Below are positions 1 to 8,160 of a DNA stretch of 64,000 bases, in pieces (the first letter of the stretch is position 1; every line of letters starts with the position of its first letter). The stretch covers positions 1-64,000 of the forward strand of contig CAIQWT010000008.1 in NCBI GenBank assembly GCA_903875605.1. The letters are read 5' to 3'. A model generated the notes under the pieces. That model worked only from the letters and a program-made list of their open reading frames with translations, made no database searches and was not told where the DNA came from. Source of the stretch: an uncultured Geobacteraceae bacterium (GTDB taxonomy: Bacteria > Desulfobacterota > Desulfuromonadia > Geobacterales > Pseudopelobacteraceae). The position numbers and the translations under genes are program-made.

Positions 1-1
1 G

Positions 2-37
2 CTGTTGCTGGCAAAATTCAAGGAGTACAACCAATGA
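2..37 (+). CDS. 3' end of an unidentified upstream gene
   Basis: The reading frame open from base 2 encodes only LLLAKFKEYNQ before a TGA at 35-37. That stop overlaps the ATG of the DUF2442 gene as ATGA, which suggests two translationally coupled genes. Too little is present to name a family. The overlap and the Shine-Dalgarno inside this tail are the only support. Confidence 0.35.
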   Translation: MLLAKFKEYNQ

Positions 38-495
38 ACAAGCGATTTATAATCAAGTCTGTTGTAGCTACTGCACCTTGTCGGTTGACGGTGACATTTG
101 GCGATGAAGTCACTATGGATATAGAGTTGTCCGTTATCGTGGCACAAAACAAGACCCTGTCGCCACTTTGCGACTCTGAATTATTCCAGAAGGCAAAAAT
201 TGGCGAGTTTGGGTATGAGATTGTCTGGAATGATGACCTGAGCCTTTCCGGGGACAACCTCAGGGCTGAAGCGGTTGAACAGTGTGGAGGCATATCGCAC
301 GAGCGTATATGGAATTGGATGCACCGCAACCGATTGACCCTTGATACAGCATCAGAGGCGCTTGGGATAAGTCGCCGCATGCTGGCTTACTACCGCAATG
401 GAGAGAAGCCTATTCCAAAACATATCTGGCTGGCTTGTCTTGGCTTCGAAAGATACAACGGGCTGGATGAAAGCGTAATGAAACAGGCGGCGTAA
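34..495 (+). CDS. DUF2442 domain protein with C-terminal HTH
   Basis: The 153-residue protein has an N-terminal DUF2442-type beta-rich part (about residues 5-80, with the typical KIGEFGYEIVW stretch at 55-65). A helix-turn-helix-like part follows (about 89-137: LTLDTASEALGISRRMLAYY, then a GEKPIPKHIWLACLG tail). DUF2442 proteins often sit in two-gene units, and the HTH resembles Cro/CI-type DNA readers, so a regulator or antitoxin-like role is possible but unproven. An AAGGAG site at 20-25 precedes the ATG. The gene overlaps the end of an upstream frame by ATGA. The family call is good; the function is unknown. Confidence 0.75.
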   Translation: MNKRFIIKSVVATAPCRLTVTFGDEVTMDIELSVIVAQNKTLSPLCDSELFQKAKIGEFGYEIVWNDDLSLSGDNLRAEAVEQCGGISHERIWNWMHRNRLTLDTASEALGISRRMLAYYRNGEKPIPKHIWLACLGFERYNGLDESVMKQAA

Positions 496-829
496 TCCGA
501 TTTTTAACTGGTTAAAAAGTTCGAAGTGCGTCCGCCAGGGGACGCCAAATCATAATCCGATACAATTGGATAAGATACAGGAAGCCTCGAGAAATCAAGG
601 CTTTTCTGTTTTTAGCGTCCAGGGTTGTCTAATTGGATTTGACAAAATCCACCCTCTTTGATTATGCTCTATGAGCATAAGTTTACATGCTTATTGGGTC
701 TTATACCCAAAGAATCCGTACCCGTGTCTGTCAAGGCCACTGATCACTGTCAAAAAACTCTTGCATAACCTAACTGGTAAGTAGAGAATGTAAGCACAGT
801 CGGTTAATTGTGGTTGGAAGGGGGTTCAC
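496..829. other. 334-bp gene-free region with serial hairpins
   Basis: No convincing ORF lies here. I see a GCGTCC/GGACGC hairpin near 526-543, an AAGCCT/AGGCTT terminator-like hairpin at 582-603, GGATTT/AAATCC at 635-650, TTATGCTC/GAGCATAA at 662-680 and TTGGGT/ACCCAA at 694-710. A TGTCAA pair also occurs near 738-760. The region may hold a structured leader or a small RNA, but it matches no RNA family I recognise. Confidence 0.5.
582..608 (+). terminator. Possible intrinsic terminator after DUF2442 gene
   Basis: A 6-bp stem (AAGCCT at 582-587, AGGCTT at 598-603) with a 10-nt loop is followed by a broken T-rich run. It lies about 90 bp after the DUF2442 stop. The stem is short, so support is modest. 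Confidence 0.4.
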
Positions 830-1156
830 ATGGTTCTTGCGGCACTATCACCTAACAGTGTCTTGGCCACTCCTATTCAGGTTAACCCACAGGTTAAGAC
901 CGACCTGCAGACTTCAATGCCTCAAGCTGTTCAGGATGCCCAGAGGGCCGTCAAAACAATGCAGACGGATACAGTGACTATTTCTCTACAGGCATTAAAG
1001 ATGGCTGATGACAAAGGCGTTTTTACCAAGAAAACGGATAATAAGCCGGATGCGAAACGAACTTTGCAGCTGGCCGGTGACAAGGCGGATGATGTAACTA
1101 AAGCACGTCAAAGAAATGCTGGAAAGGCCTATGCTGCAGTAAGTTCGTATCAGTAA
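830..1156 (+). CDS. Small unrecognised protein
   Basis: The 108-residue protein starts at an ATG with AAGGGGG just upstream. It is polar, lysine/aspartate-rich and alanine-rich, with a short N-terminal hydrophobic stretch (VLAALSPNSVLA). That stretch is too weak to call a signal peptide with confidence. Around residues 45-60 it has TDTVTISLQALKMADDK, a motif style seen in small conserved Geobacter hypotheticals; I cannot name the family. There are no cysteines. It stands alone between a structured intergenic region and a strong hairpin terminator, so it is probably transcribed by itself. Confidence 0.6.
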   Translation: MVLAALSPNSVLATPIQVNPQVKTDLQTSMPQAVQDAQRAVKTMQTDTVTISLQALKMADDKGVFTKKTDNKPDAKRTLQLAGDKADDVTKARQRNAGKAYAAVSSYQ

Positions 1157-1194
1157 GCAGTAACCTTTACATGCAGGTATTATATTCAGCAGTA

Positions 1195-1228
1195 AAGAGA
1201 GGAAACCGGCATGTTGGTTTCCTCTCTT
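1195..1228 (+). terminator. Hairpin terminator
   Basis: A perfect 13-bp stem (AAGAGAGGAAACC at 1195-1207 with its complement at 1216-1228) has an 8-nt loop and lies 38 bp after the small gene's stop. The T-tract is weak (TTGATTTG). It separates that gene from tex. Confidence 0.7.
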
Positions 1229-1300
1229 GATTTGTGTGCGCCGGAATTGAGTACATGAGCTAACAAAATACAGTTCGATCCCTGACACACTGGAGATTTA

Positions 1301-3487
1301 ATGAAGCTAACGGAAGAATTAACCCGAAAATTGATTTCATTTATTATAGAAAAGACCGGACTTAAATTGTTTCAAGTTGAACATACGGTTGATTTACTGC
1401 AGGAAGGTGCCACGGTGCCATTCATCGCCAGGTACCGCAAAGAACAAACCGGCGAACTGGACGAAGTACAAATTCGCGAAGTTGAGGAGCAATTTGCCTA
1501 TTTCTGTGATCTTGAAGAGCGCAAGATCACGGTGCTTAAATCTATTGAGGAACAAGGAAAGCTTACACCGGAACTGCGGGAAAAAATCTGTATTTCACGT
1601 CAGAAGACGGAAGTTGAAGATCTGTATCTGCCGTATAAGCCCAAGCGTCGTACAAAAGCGACGCTTGCACGAGAGCGGGGCCTGGAGCCGCTGGCGGATA
1701 TTATTGCGGCTCAGGAGTTAACGACCGGAACTGCTGAGAAAGCGGCACTGCCATTTGTAAATCCTGAGAAGGAAGTATATGATGCTGCCGCTGCACTAGA
1801 TGGGGCTGGACATATCCTGGCCGAACGTCTTTCGGATAACGCCGATGCCCGTTCGATGGTGCGTCGTCTGACACATACGCAGGGGGTGATGACCTCGCGG
1901 GTTGCAGCTGACTATAAGGAACAGGTCACTAAATTCGAAATGTATTATGATTTTCAGGAGTCGCTTAAAGCTATCCCGTCACACCGGATGCTTGCGATGA
2001 GGCGAGGAGAGAAGGAGGAAGTTCTTTATCTTTCGATCACTGCACCGGTCGAACATGTCCTGGCCGGATTGAAGTCACGTCTTATTCTGAAGGAGAGCAT
2101 TTTCAGCCCTTTGCTCGAGAGAGTTGCAGAAGATGCCTACAAGCGCCTGATCGCTCCATCTATTGAGGTGGAACTGCGGCTTGAGAGCAAGGAGCGCGCG
2201 GATGAGACGGCCATACAGGTCTTTACCCGCAATCTGCGAGAGCTGCTGCTTTCGCCTCCGGCCGGTGGTAAGCGGGTACTTGGAATTGACCCCGGTTTTA
2301 GAACCGGTTCCAAGCTGGCAGTGGTAGATGCGACCGGTCGTTTTTTGGAGCATGTTACAATATACCCCCACATCGGTGCGGCGCGAGTTCCACAGGCTCG
2401 TCAGGATCTGTTGAGGCTGGTCAAAGCGTATGATGTTGAGATGATTGCCGTCGGCAATGGTACTGCCGGGCGCGAGATGGAAATTTTTGTCAAGGAGACT
2501 CTTGCAGGGGCAGGATCTCAGTTGCCGGTAGTATCGATCAGTGAGGCGGGTGCCAGTATCTATTCGGCGTCAGATATAGCCCGTGAAGAGTTTTCTGAGC
2601 TGGATTTGACGGTGCGTGGCGCTATCTCTATTGCCCGCAGGCTTCAGGACCCGCTGGGCGAGTTGGTCAAGGTCGATCCCAAAAGTATTGGTGTCGGGCA
2701 GTATCAACATGATGTCAATCAGGCTATGTTAAAGAGGTCGCTGGATGGGGTGGTTGAGTCTTGTGTAAATTACGTAGGGGTTGATCTGAATACGGCTTCA
2801 TGGGCGCTCCTGGCCTACGTTTCCGGGGTGGGGCCGACGCTTGCCAAAGCCATTACCCGCTACCGTGACGAAAACGGTTCCTTTCTTTCCCGTAAGGCGC
2901 TCCTCAAAGTACCCCGCTTCGGTGCCAAAGCCTTCGAGCAGGCGGCCGGTTTCCTCCGTATTCGCGGAAGCGCACATCCTTTAGACAACAGTGCAGTTCA
3001 CCCCGAGCGCTACAAGCTGGTGGAAGTTATGGCCACAGATCTTGACGCATCACTTCTGCAGTTGGTTGCTGACCCGGCTCTTGCCGGCAGAATTGACTCT
3101 AAACGCTACGTTTCGGACAGTGTGGGTCTGCCTACCCTCACTGATATCATCGAAGAGCTGAAAAAGCCGGGGCGTGACCCGCGCAGCCAGTTTCAAACAG
3201 CTTCTTTCAGGGACGATATCCGCGAAATAAGCGACCTTAAGGAAGGTCTTATCCTGCAGGGGATTGTGACTAATGTCACCGCTTTCGGCGCTTTTGTCGA
3301 TATCGGAGTCCATCAGGATGGTCTGGTTCATATCAGTCACCTGGCGAATCGCTACGTCAAGGACCCGAGTGATGCCGTTAAAGCGGGGCAGGTCGTTAAG
3401 GTTAAGGTGTTGACTGCGGATGCACAGCGAAAGAGGATCTCGCTGTCTATCAAAGAGGCGGAGATGGACGGGAAGTCGTCGCAGTAA
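1301..3487 (+). CDS. tex: Tex-family RNA-binding transcription accessory protein
   Basis: The 728-residue protein matches Tex in length and domain order. It has an N-terminal helical Tex domain (about 1-300), a YqgF/RuvX-like nuclease-fold domain starting at KRVLGIDPGFRTGSK (about 323), helix-hairpin-helix repeats (about 490-560) and a C-terminal S1 RNA-binding domain (about 648-722, GIVTNVTAFGAFVDIG). Tex is a conserved cytoplasmic RNA-binding protein linked to transcription and RNA-related stress processes. GGAG precedes the ATG. It is flanked by a terminator upstream and followed 24 bp later by an unrecognised gene that may be co-transcribed. Confidence 0.95.
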   Translation: MKLTEELTRKLISFIIEKTGLKLFQVEHTVDLLQEGATVPFIARYRKEQTGELDEVQIREVEEQFAYFCDLEERKITVLKSIEEQGKLTPELREKICISRQKTEVEDLYLPYKPKRRTKATLARERGLEPLADIIAAQELTTGTAEKAALPFVNPEKEVYDAAAALDGAGHILAERLSDNADARSMVRRLTHTQGVMTSRVAADYKEQVTKFEMYYDFQESLKAIPSHRMLAMRRGEKEEVLYLSITAPVEHVLAGLKSRLILKESIFSPLLERVAEDAYKRLIAPSIEVELRLESKERADETAIQVFTRNLRELLLSPPAGGKRVLGIDPGFRTGSKLAVVDATGRFLEHVTIYPHIGAARVPQARQDLLRLVKAYDVEMIAVGNGTAGREMEIFVKETLAGAGSQLPVVSISEAGASIYSASDIAREEFSELDLTVRGAISIARRLQDPLGELVKVDPKSIGVGQYQHDVNQAMLKRSLDGVVESCVNYVGVDLNTASWALLAYVSGVGPTLAKAITRYRDENGSFLSRKALLKVPRFGAKAFEQAAGFLRIRGSAHPLDNSAVHPERYKLVEVMATDLDASLLQLVADPALAGRIDSKRYVSDSVGLPTLTDIIEELKKPGRDPRSQFQTASFRDDIREISDLKEGLILQGIVTNVTAFGAFVDIGVHQDGLVHISHLANRYVKDPSDAVKAGQVVKVKVLTADAQRKRISLSIKEAEMDGKSSQ

Positions 3488-3511
3488 TTTTACTGCGGCA
3501 GGAGCAATGTA

Positions 3512-4060
3512 GTGCAATTTAACTCGAATGGGGAGTCTGTGGATATGGAAGAATGTGTTACCAACAAGCTGAGGAGGCCGGCAGCATCTTCAACAGCCGA
3601 TCGGATGGCTGCTCTGCAGGTTAGTAAAGAGATACCGGTGATGGAGGAGGATGCTTCACCAGAGGCTGCGCGGGAGAGTATTGTTAAAGATATGATGCGA
3701 ATATTCAACGGCCTGCTGGGGTGTACACCAAAGCGTACCGGGGTGAATACCGCTTTTATGAAGAACACTAAGAACACCATGAAAACTGACAAGGCAAAGC
3801 CGGAAAGCGGCACTCAGCGAACACTGGAAAAGGAAATATACCGTTTGTTCAAAAGGCTTGTCGAACTGAACTCGCCTAATACCGGTTTTGCGATAAGTGT
3901 CCTCTTCAACAATGGCATCTATTATTACAACAAGTCCAGTGTACCTCTTTCTTTCGGTACGTTTCTCACGTCACTGGTTGAGTTTCTGGAAGGTCATGAT
4001 TGCCTGGGCATATGTCCCGATGAGATGGTAAAGTTGAAAACGCTTCTTATGCGGGGATAA
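3512..4060 (+). CDS. Unrecognised protein downstream of tex
   Basis: The 182-residue protein starts at GTG 3512, chosen because AGGAG (3500-3504) lies 7 nt upstream; the next in-frame ATG is at 3545. The first 100 residues look disordered (rich in S, T, E, K). The last 80 look folded, with a helix (EKEIYRLFKRLVEL) followed by aromatic strands (NGIYYYNKS) and an amphipathic helix. I do not recognise a family. It begins 24 bp after tex on the same strand and ends convergent with the next gene. Confidence 0.6.
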   Translation: MQFNSNGESVDMEECVTNKLRRPAASSTADRMAALQVSKEIPVMEEDASPEAARESIVKDMMRIFNGLLGCTPKRTGVNTAFMKNTKNTMKTDKAKPESGTQRTLEKEIYRLFKRLVELNSPNTGFAISVLFNNGIYYYNKSSVPLSFGTFLTSLVEFLEGHDCLGICPDEMVKLKTLLMRG

Positions 4061-4096
4061 TGAGTAAAATGTACTATCAGTAATTGTCACAGGTAG

Positions 4097-4804
4097 TTAA
4101 GGCTTGTGTTTACTCGTTTTTGTCGATTGCCCCAGGTGAGCCAGAAAAACTACATGTCGGAGTCCCCCCTTGCCAGGTCGGTCGGTCGACACTGTGAAAC
4201 CGGCACTTTGCAGGCGCTTACAGAATCCCTCGTCATAATTTTCACCCCACACGGCTACTACTCCGCCAGGTTTAAGAGCAGTCCGCATGTTTTCAATAGC
4301 TTTACTGCCGTAGAGAGGATCATCTATGTGGTCTGTTTTTGCATGGGGCCCGCGGTACAGATCCAGAACTATGGCGTCAAAGTGAGTTTCACTTCCGTCC
4401 ATGGCAACCCGTTTGATCAGGTGGGCGACATCATCAATCTCTACAGTCACGCGCGGATCTGTTACGGCACTTTCCGTGAGCAGGGCAAGTGGCCCGCGGC
4501 ACCATTTGTAAACGGTCGGGTTCAGTTCAGCCACTATGACTCCGGCAGTTGCCGGCAGGGTGTCAAGCACCGCCTTGAGTGTAAAGCCCATACCAAGCCC
4601 CCCAACCAGAACCCGCGCAAGTTTACTTTCTTTCAGCCGGTCACAGCCTAGTCGGCCGAGTACCACTTCAGAGCGGTTTAACATGCTGTTCATAAGTACC
4701 TGGGCACCGATCATTATCAAAAAGTCACGCTCACCTCGCTGCCTCAGTTCCAGATTCCCTTCTTCGGTGGAAATATTATCGATTGTTTTCCAAGGCTGAG
4801 CCAT
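4097..4804 (-). CDS. Spermidine synthase-like SAM-fold protein
   Basis: The 235-residue protein has the Rossmann SAM/decarboxy-SAM binding fold of the spermidine synthase superfamily. A glycine-rich loop VGGLGMGFTL lies near residues 67-76, an acidic residue follows in VIVAELNP, and IVLDLYRGP sits near 147. Family members transfer aminopropyl or methyl groups. Standalone short versions like this are common in proteobacteria and their substrates are mostly unknown, so true polyamine synthesis should not be assumed. The ATG has a GAGGT Shine-Dalgarno. It converges with the unrecognised gene before it and is divergent from the Cys-rich gene after it. Confidence 0.75.
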   Translation of the reverse strand: MAQPWKTIDNISTEEGNLELRQRGERDFLIMIGAQVLMNSMLNRSEVVLGRLGCDRLKESKLARVLVGGLGMGFTLKAVLDTLPATAGVIVAELNPTVYKWCRGPLALLTESAVTDPRVTVEIDDVAHLIKRVAMDGSETHFDAIVLDLYRGPHAKTDHIDDPLYGSKAIENMRTALKPGGVVAVWGENYDEGFCKRLQSAGFTVSTDRPGKGGLRHVVFLAHLGQSTKTSKHKP

Positions 4805-4876
4805 GGTGCAGTACCTCTTCTTGGTGATGATGTCTTGTTACGCAGGGCGCAACCGGTGCAACTCATTTGCGATAAA

Positions 4877-4890
4877 TTGACTCAGGTCAT
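4877..4890. promoter_or_regulatory. CRP/FNR-type operator candidate
   Basis: TTGACTCAGGTCAT is an interrupted palindrome (TTGAC-N4-GTCAT) 76 bp upstream of the Cys-rich gene at 4966. It has the same half-sites and spacing as the element at 14583-14596. The pattern fits the CRP/FNR superfamily (Dnr/HcpR-like). It is an inference from sequence only. Confidence 0.45.
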
Positions 4891-4965
4891 AATTCCGTGG
4901 GATGCAATCGGCTACAGTACGCAGAATATCATAAAAACAAAAGCAGTACGACAGGAGGAGTAATT

Positions 4966-5241
4966 ATGTGTGAGTGTGGATCGTCGCGAGCCCCGGGAAT
5001 AGGACCTTTTGCTACCGGCAGGGATCTGGTGGAGTTTGTGCTGAATGCTCATGGCGGGTCAGTGGCGGTGTCGGCCCTGCCAAGTGGATTGGCCCTTGAT
5101 TGCCAGGGATGTGGAAAGCCCTTTATGCTTGAGACGTTTGTACAAAGCTGTCCTGCCTGCGGTGGTGTCCATGCCATATCCCCTCCGCGTGCCACTGATC
5201 CAACGGCAATTCAATTCGCCGGAGCTGATTTCGTTCGCTGA
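4966..5241 (+). CDS. Small Cys-rich zinc-ribbon-like protein
   Basis: I place the start at ATG 4966 because AGGAGGAG lies just upstream; this gives 91 residues. It begins MCECGSS, then has CQGCGKPF (about 46-53) and CPACGG (about 64-69), a two-CxxC zinc-ribbon-like arrangement. The N-terminal CxC could add a further metal or redox site. I know no function for it. The C-terminal tail (about 70-91) is polar. The upstream region carries a CRP/FNR-like palindrome shared with the ygbA-like gene, which hints at redox or nitrosative control. It converges with the pseudouridine synthase gene. Confidence 0.7.
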   Translation: MCECGSSRAPGIGPFATGRDLVEFVLNAHGGSVAVSALPSGLALDCQGCGKPFMLETFVQSCPACGGVHAISPPRATDPTAIQFAGADFVR

Positions 5242-5278
5242 TATTGCATTTTAAATTTATCTGAAGCGGCGGTTCTCA

Positions 5279-5998
5279 TTATTCCCCGGCTGATGGCAAG
5301 GCAAATGTTCCCACCAGGCGGGTAAAAAAGTCCGGGATTCCGGTGTTAAAGGTCAGCCGTTTGCCGTTAACGGGGTGTGTGAAAGAAATGGCTCTGGCAT
5401 GTAGTGCAAGGGTTGTATAGACATCATTGGCCTTGCCGTATTTTCTGTCCCCTACAACTGGGTGACCTTGTTCCGACAAATGAACCCGTATCTGGTGCTT
5501 GCGCCCGGTAAGCAGATGAATTTCCAGCAGGCTGAAGCCTTTAGTCTCTTTCAGGGTTGTATATTCTGTGTGGGATAACTTCCCAGCGGTCTGGTCGAGT
5601 GTAGAGTAGACCGTAAAGGCGCTGTTTTCGGCAAGATAGCTTCTGATTGTCCCTGTTGCCGGCGTCAGTTTGCCATGCACAATAGTCAGGTAGCGCTTGT
5701 CTGTCTCCTGCCAGTGACCCTGCAGAAAAACTTTGGCCGCCTCACTCTTGGCAAGAATCAAGATGCCGGAGGTGTCGCGGTCAAGGCGGTGAACTATATA
5801 AACCCTGTTTTTGGAGCGTGGATCACCTTTGCGGATATACTCGTTGAGAATGGTATGAACCGTTCTTGATTTGTCCCTGTCTGTCCCCATCGTCAACAGG
5901 CCGCAAGGTTTTTCCACCACGATGATGTCCTTGTCCTCGTGGATAACGGTAACCCCTTTGGGCTGATATTTCGCCGGTGGGCGTTTAGTTGTAGTCAT
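5279..5998 (-). CDS. RluA-family pseudouridine synthase
   Basis: The 239-residue enzyme isomerises uridine to pseudouridine in rRNA or tRNA. The catalytic RluA motif HRLDRDTSGILILAKS is near residue 78, with the downstream LLTGRKHQIRVHL motif. No S4 domain is seen at the N-terminus. The start at 5998 is preferred over the longer frame because GGAGAG lies just before that ATG, 14 bp after the stop of the preceding cca gene. It is therefore probably co-transcribed with cca and udg. The exact target site cannot be told from sequence. Confidence 0.85.
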   Translation of the reverse strand: MTTTKRPPAKYQPKGVTVIHEDKDIIVVEKPCGLLTMGTDRDKSRTVHTILNEYIRKGDPRSKNRVYIVHRLDRDTSGILILAKSEAAKVFLQGHWQETDKRYLTIVHGKLTPATGTIRSYLAENSAFTVYSTLDQTAGKLSHTEYTTLKETKGFSLLEIHLLTGRKHQIRVHLSEQGHPVVGDRKYGKANDVYTTLALHARAISFTHPVNGKRLTFNTGIPDFFTRLVGTFALPSAGE

Positions 5999-6012
5999 GT
6001 CGCTCTCCTCAA

Positions 6013-7239
6013 CTATACAGACGTTTCGCAATAATTCGTCACACGAAGTGCTTTCAGGACATCCACCCGCTTCTGCAGGATGAATGATGATCGTTTCACA
6101 ATCTGCATCGCCTCGAGTTTTTCCTGATCAATCACCAGCATTCGTGCGCTCATACCGGCAACCTTGACTACGTCCTTCCAGTCGGCCATCGGCAGCCCAC
6201 CTGCTTTATCGGCAGCGGAAACAAAAGGCAGGATCTCAACGATGCCCGACTTGAGCGCCTGCTCTGCCATTTTTAGTTTAGATGAATCCCGCAGCTCATT
6301 CCATAAATTAGCTTTGCCATGTAAGCGACAGACCCAGGCCAGTGCAGTGCGATACTTTGTAGGTAGGCATAAACGGGAACAAACCGCCGTCGCCATTGCA
6401 AACCCGGCGTACTCATGACCAAAATGCCTGGGGTAGTGAGCGTGATCAGTTGCCAATTTACCAAGGTCGTGAAAGAGTGCACAGAAGCGGGCAAGCGGGT
6501 CGGAGCTAGCTGCTGTTACCAACTGCAATACCTGAGTGGAGTGGCTAAAAAGATCTCCCTCCGGGTGGTGCTGCAGCGGCCCCGCAGGAACCTGCGGCAT
6601 CTGGAAAAGTTCCGGCAGAAATTCCACTCCAGCATTGAATTCTATCATCCTCTGGAAAAATAGTTCCGGTGATTTATGAGTCAGCGCCTTAAGCAATTCA
6701 CCGCTGAAACGTTCTATCGGCATGCTAATGAAAGCATCACCCCACTCATCAGCGCGGATCAGTGCGGTGGTCTCAGATGACATGACCCAACCATCAGTTT
6801 CGAAGCGAAAAGCCCGAAAGATTCGCAACGGATCGTCCCGGAATGTATGATTGCTACATACCCGGAGTATCCCGGATTCCAGGTCTTTCCTGCCATCCAA
6901 AGGGTCGATGTGGTCGCTATGCAACGTCATCGCCATAGCATTAATAGTAAAATCGCGACGGAGAAGATCGTTTTCAATACCAGCCATGTTGTTGATGCGG
7001 GTAACTTCGACCTTTCCGAAGCCAGGATGATGCATGAAGTAAATAGTGACACCGCTGGTCGCTGACACCAACCGAAATCCGAGAGCACAGAGTTCGTCGT
7101 GGGAAACGGATGTCACCAGATCTATATCCTGGCTTTCCCTTCCCAGCCACATATCGCGAACCGTGCCGCCGACGAGGACAACCCGGTCGTGGAGTGGCGG
7201 CGGGAACAGTCTCTTTAGAAAGGGGATAATTGATTTCAA
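6013..7239 (-). CDS. cca: CCA tRNA nucleotidyltransferase / poly(A) polymerase family
   Basis: The 408-residue protein has the class II nucleotidyltransferase head (GGTVRDMWLGRESQDIDLVT, about 24-43) and the flanking LRRDFTINAMAM motif. A C-terminal HD domain follows (HSTQVL, FHDLGK, HYPRHFGHE). This architecture adds CCA to tRNA 3' ends and has repair phosphatase or phosphodiesterase potential through HD; some relatives are poly(A) polymerases. The start is a TTG at 7239 with AAGG upstream. It lies 20 bp after the uracil-DNA glycosylase gene in the same operon. Confidence 0.85.
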   Translation of the reverse strand: MKSIIPFLKRLFPPPLHDRVVLVGGTVRDMWLGRESQDIDLVTSVSHDELCALGFRLVSATSGVTIYFMHHPGFGKVEVTRINNMAGIENDLLRRDFTINAMAMTLHSDHIDPLDGRKDLESGILRVCSNHTFRDDPLRIFRAFRFETDGWVMSSETTALIRADEWGDAFISMPIERFSGELLKALTHKSPELFFQRMIEFNAGVEFLPELFQMPQVPAGPLQHHPEGDLFSHSTQVLQLVTAASSDPLARFCALFHDLGKLATDHAHYPRHFGHEYAGFAMATAVCSRLCLPTKYRTALAWVCRLHGKANLWNELRDSSKLKMAEQALKSGIVEILPFVSAADKAGGLPMADWKDVVKVAGMSARMLVIDQEKLEAMQIVKRSSFILQKRVDVLKALRVTNYCETSV

Positions 7240-7259
7240 AGTAAACCTTTGATGTGGTT

Positions 7260-8054
7260 CTATTTTTTCCTGCTTTTATCAGGAACCGGAAGATTGAGGA
7301 GTCGCAGAACCTGAATCATGTCGTCCCAGACACTCCAGAACGAGTCGGAATTGCCACCGGTACGGAGCAGGTAGGACGGATGGTAGGTCGGCATAAGCGG
7401 CATTCCGTGAAAATCGTGGAATTTACCGCGCATTTTTGAGATGGGCACCTTGATCTGCAGGAGAGCTTGAGCTGCTGACGTGCCAAGCGCAACAATCGCC
7501 TCCGGTCTTATTGAATTAAGCTGCCGCAGCAGGAACGGATAGCAGGTGCTGACTTCATCACTTTCAGGTGGCCGGTTCTGCGGTGGCCTGCACTTAACCA
7601 CATTGCAGATGTACACATCCTCTCTCTTTATTTCCATAGCGGCAATGATGCGGTTCAGCATTCTGCCGGCATCACCAACAAAAGGCTCCCCCTGTGCATC
7701 CTCATCAGCCCCTGGGCCTTCGCCGACGAAAACGAGCCTGGCTCTTGGATTGCCGACTCCGAAAACCAGATTTTTTCTGGTCGCTCCCAGCTTGCATCGT
7801 TGACATGCCCCGAGGTTTTTTCTAATCTGCTCAAGAGTCTCATGTATTTCCGATGCTGCATGTTGGACAGTCATTGTGTTCTCCATCCCCTTTTTGTGAG
7901 TGGCGTCTGGTTGGGTAGTAATAGCCGATTCCGCAGCTGTCATCAGCTCTAACGGTATCCCGTCTACTCCACTTTCCTGAAGGTCCTGCAGATAGGCGGT
8001 AAGGGATGCATATAGATGAGATTGGGTTGGATGTTGGGGGGAATGCCTGTTCAC
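7260..8054 (-). CDS. udg: Type-4 (Fe-S) uracil-DNA glycosylase
   Basis: The protein excises uracil from DNA. Family-4 marks are the Fe-S cysteines CQRCKLG, the active-site motif [23 protein letters not shown], the [13 protein letters not shown] strand and the HPSYLLR motif. The frame is open to 8120, but I choose GTG 8054, giving 264 residues. GGAG lies 8 nt before it, and the conserved N-terminal segment ([15 protein letters not shown]) is kept; an ATG at 7874 with GGAG would give a core-only 204-residue form. It is first in the udg-cca-rluA operon. Confidence 0.85.
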   Translation of the reverse strand: MNRHSPQHPTQSHLYASLTAYLQDLQESGVDGIPLELMTAAESAITTQPDATHKKGMENTMTVQHAASEIHETLEQIRKNLGACQRCKLGATRKNLVFGVGNPRARLVFVGEGPGADEDAQGEPFVGDAGRMLNRIIAAMEIKREDVYICNVVKCRPPQNRPPESDEVSTCYPFLLRQLNSIRPEAIVALGTSAAQALLQIKVPISKMRGKFHDFHGMPLMPTYHPSYLLRTGGNSDSFWSVWDDMIQVLRLLNLPVPDKSRKK

Positions 8055-8160
8055 GAGTTCCGCTCCAGCTGTCAATTTTGTATGCAACGCAGCAATATCT
8101 GCGTACAATCGCACGCGCAATCTACCAGTAAGCTTTCAACCTGTCAAAAGAAAGAACTCC

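Noticed and set aside
515-550. tRNA-like GTTCGAAG sequence followed by a GC-rich hairpin
   Set aside because: The presumed T-arm does not pair and no acceptor, D-arm or anticodon arm is present.
660-780. Possible c-di-GMP (GEMM) riboswitch upstream of the small gene at 830
   Set aside because: The conserved GGCAAACC-like and tetraloop-receptor parts are not found.
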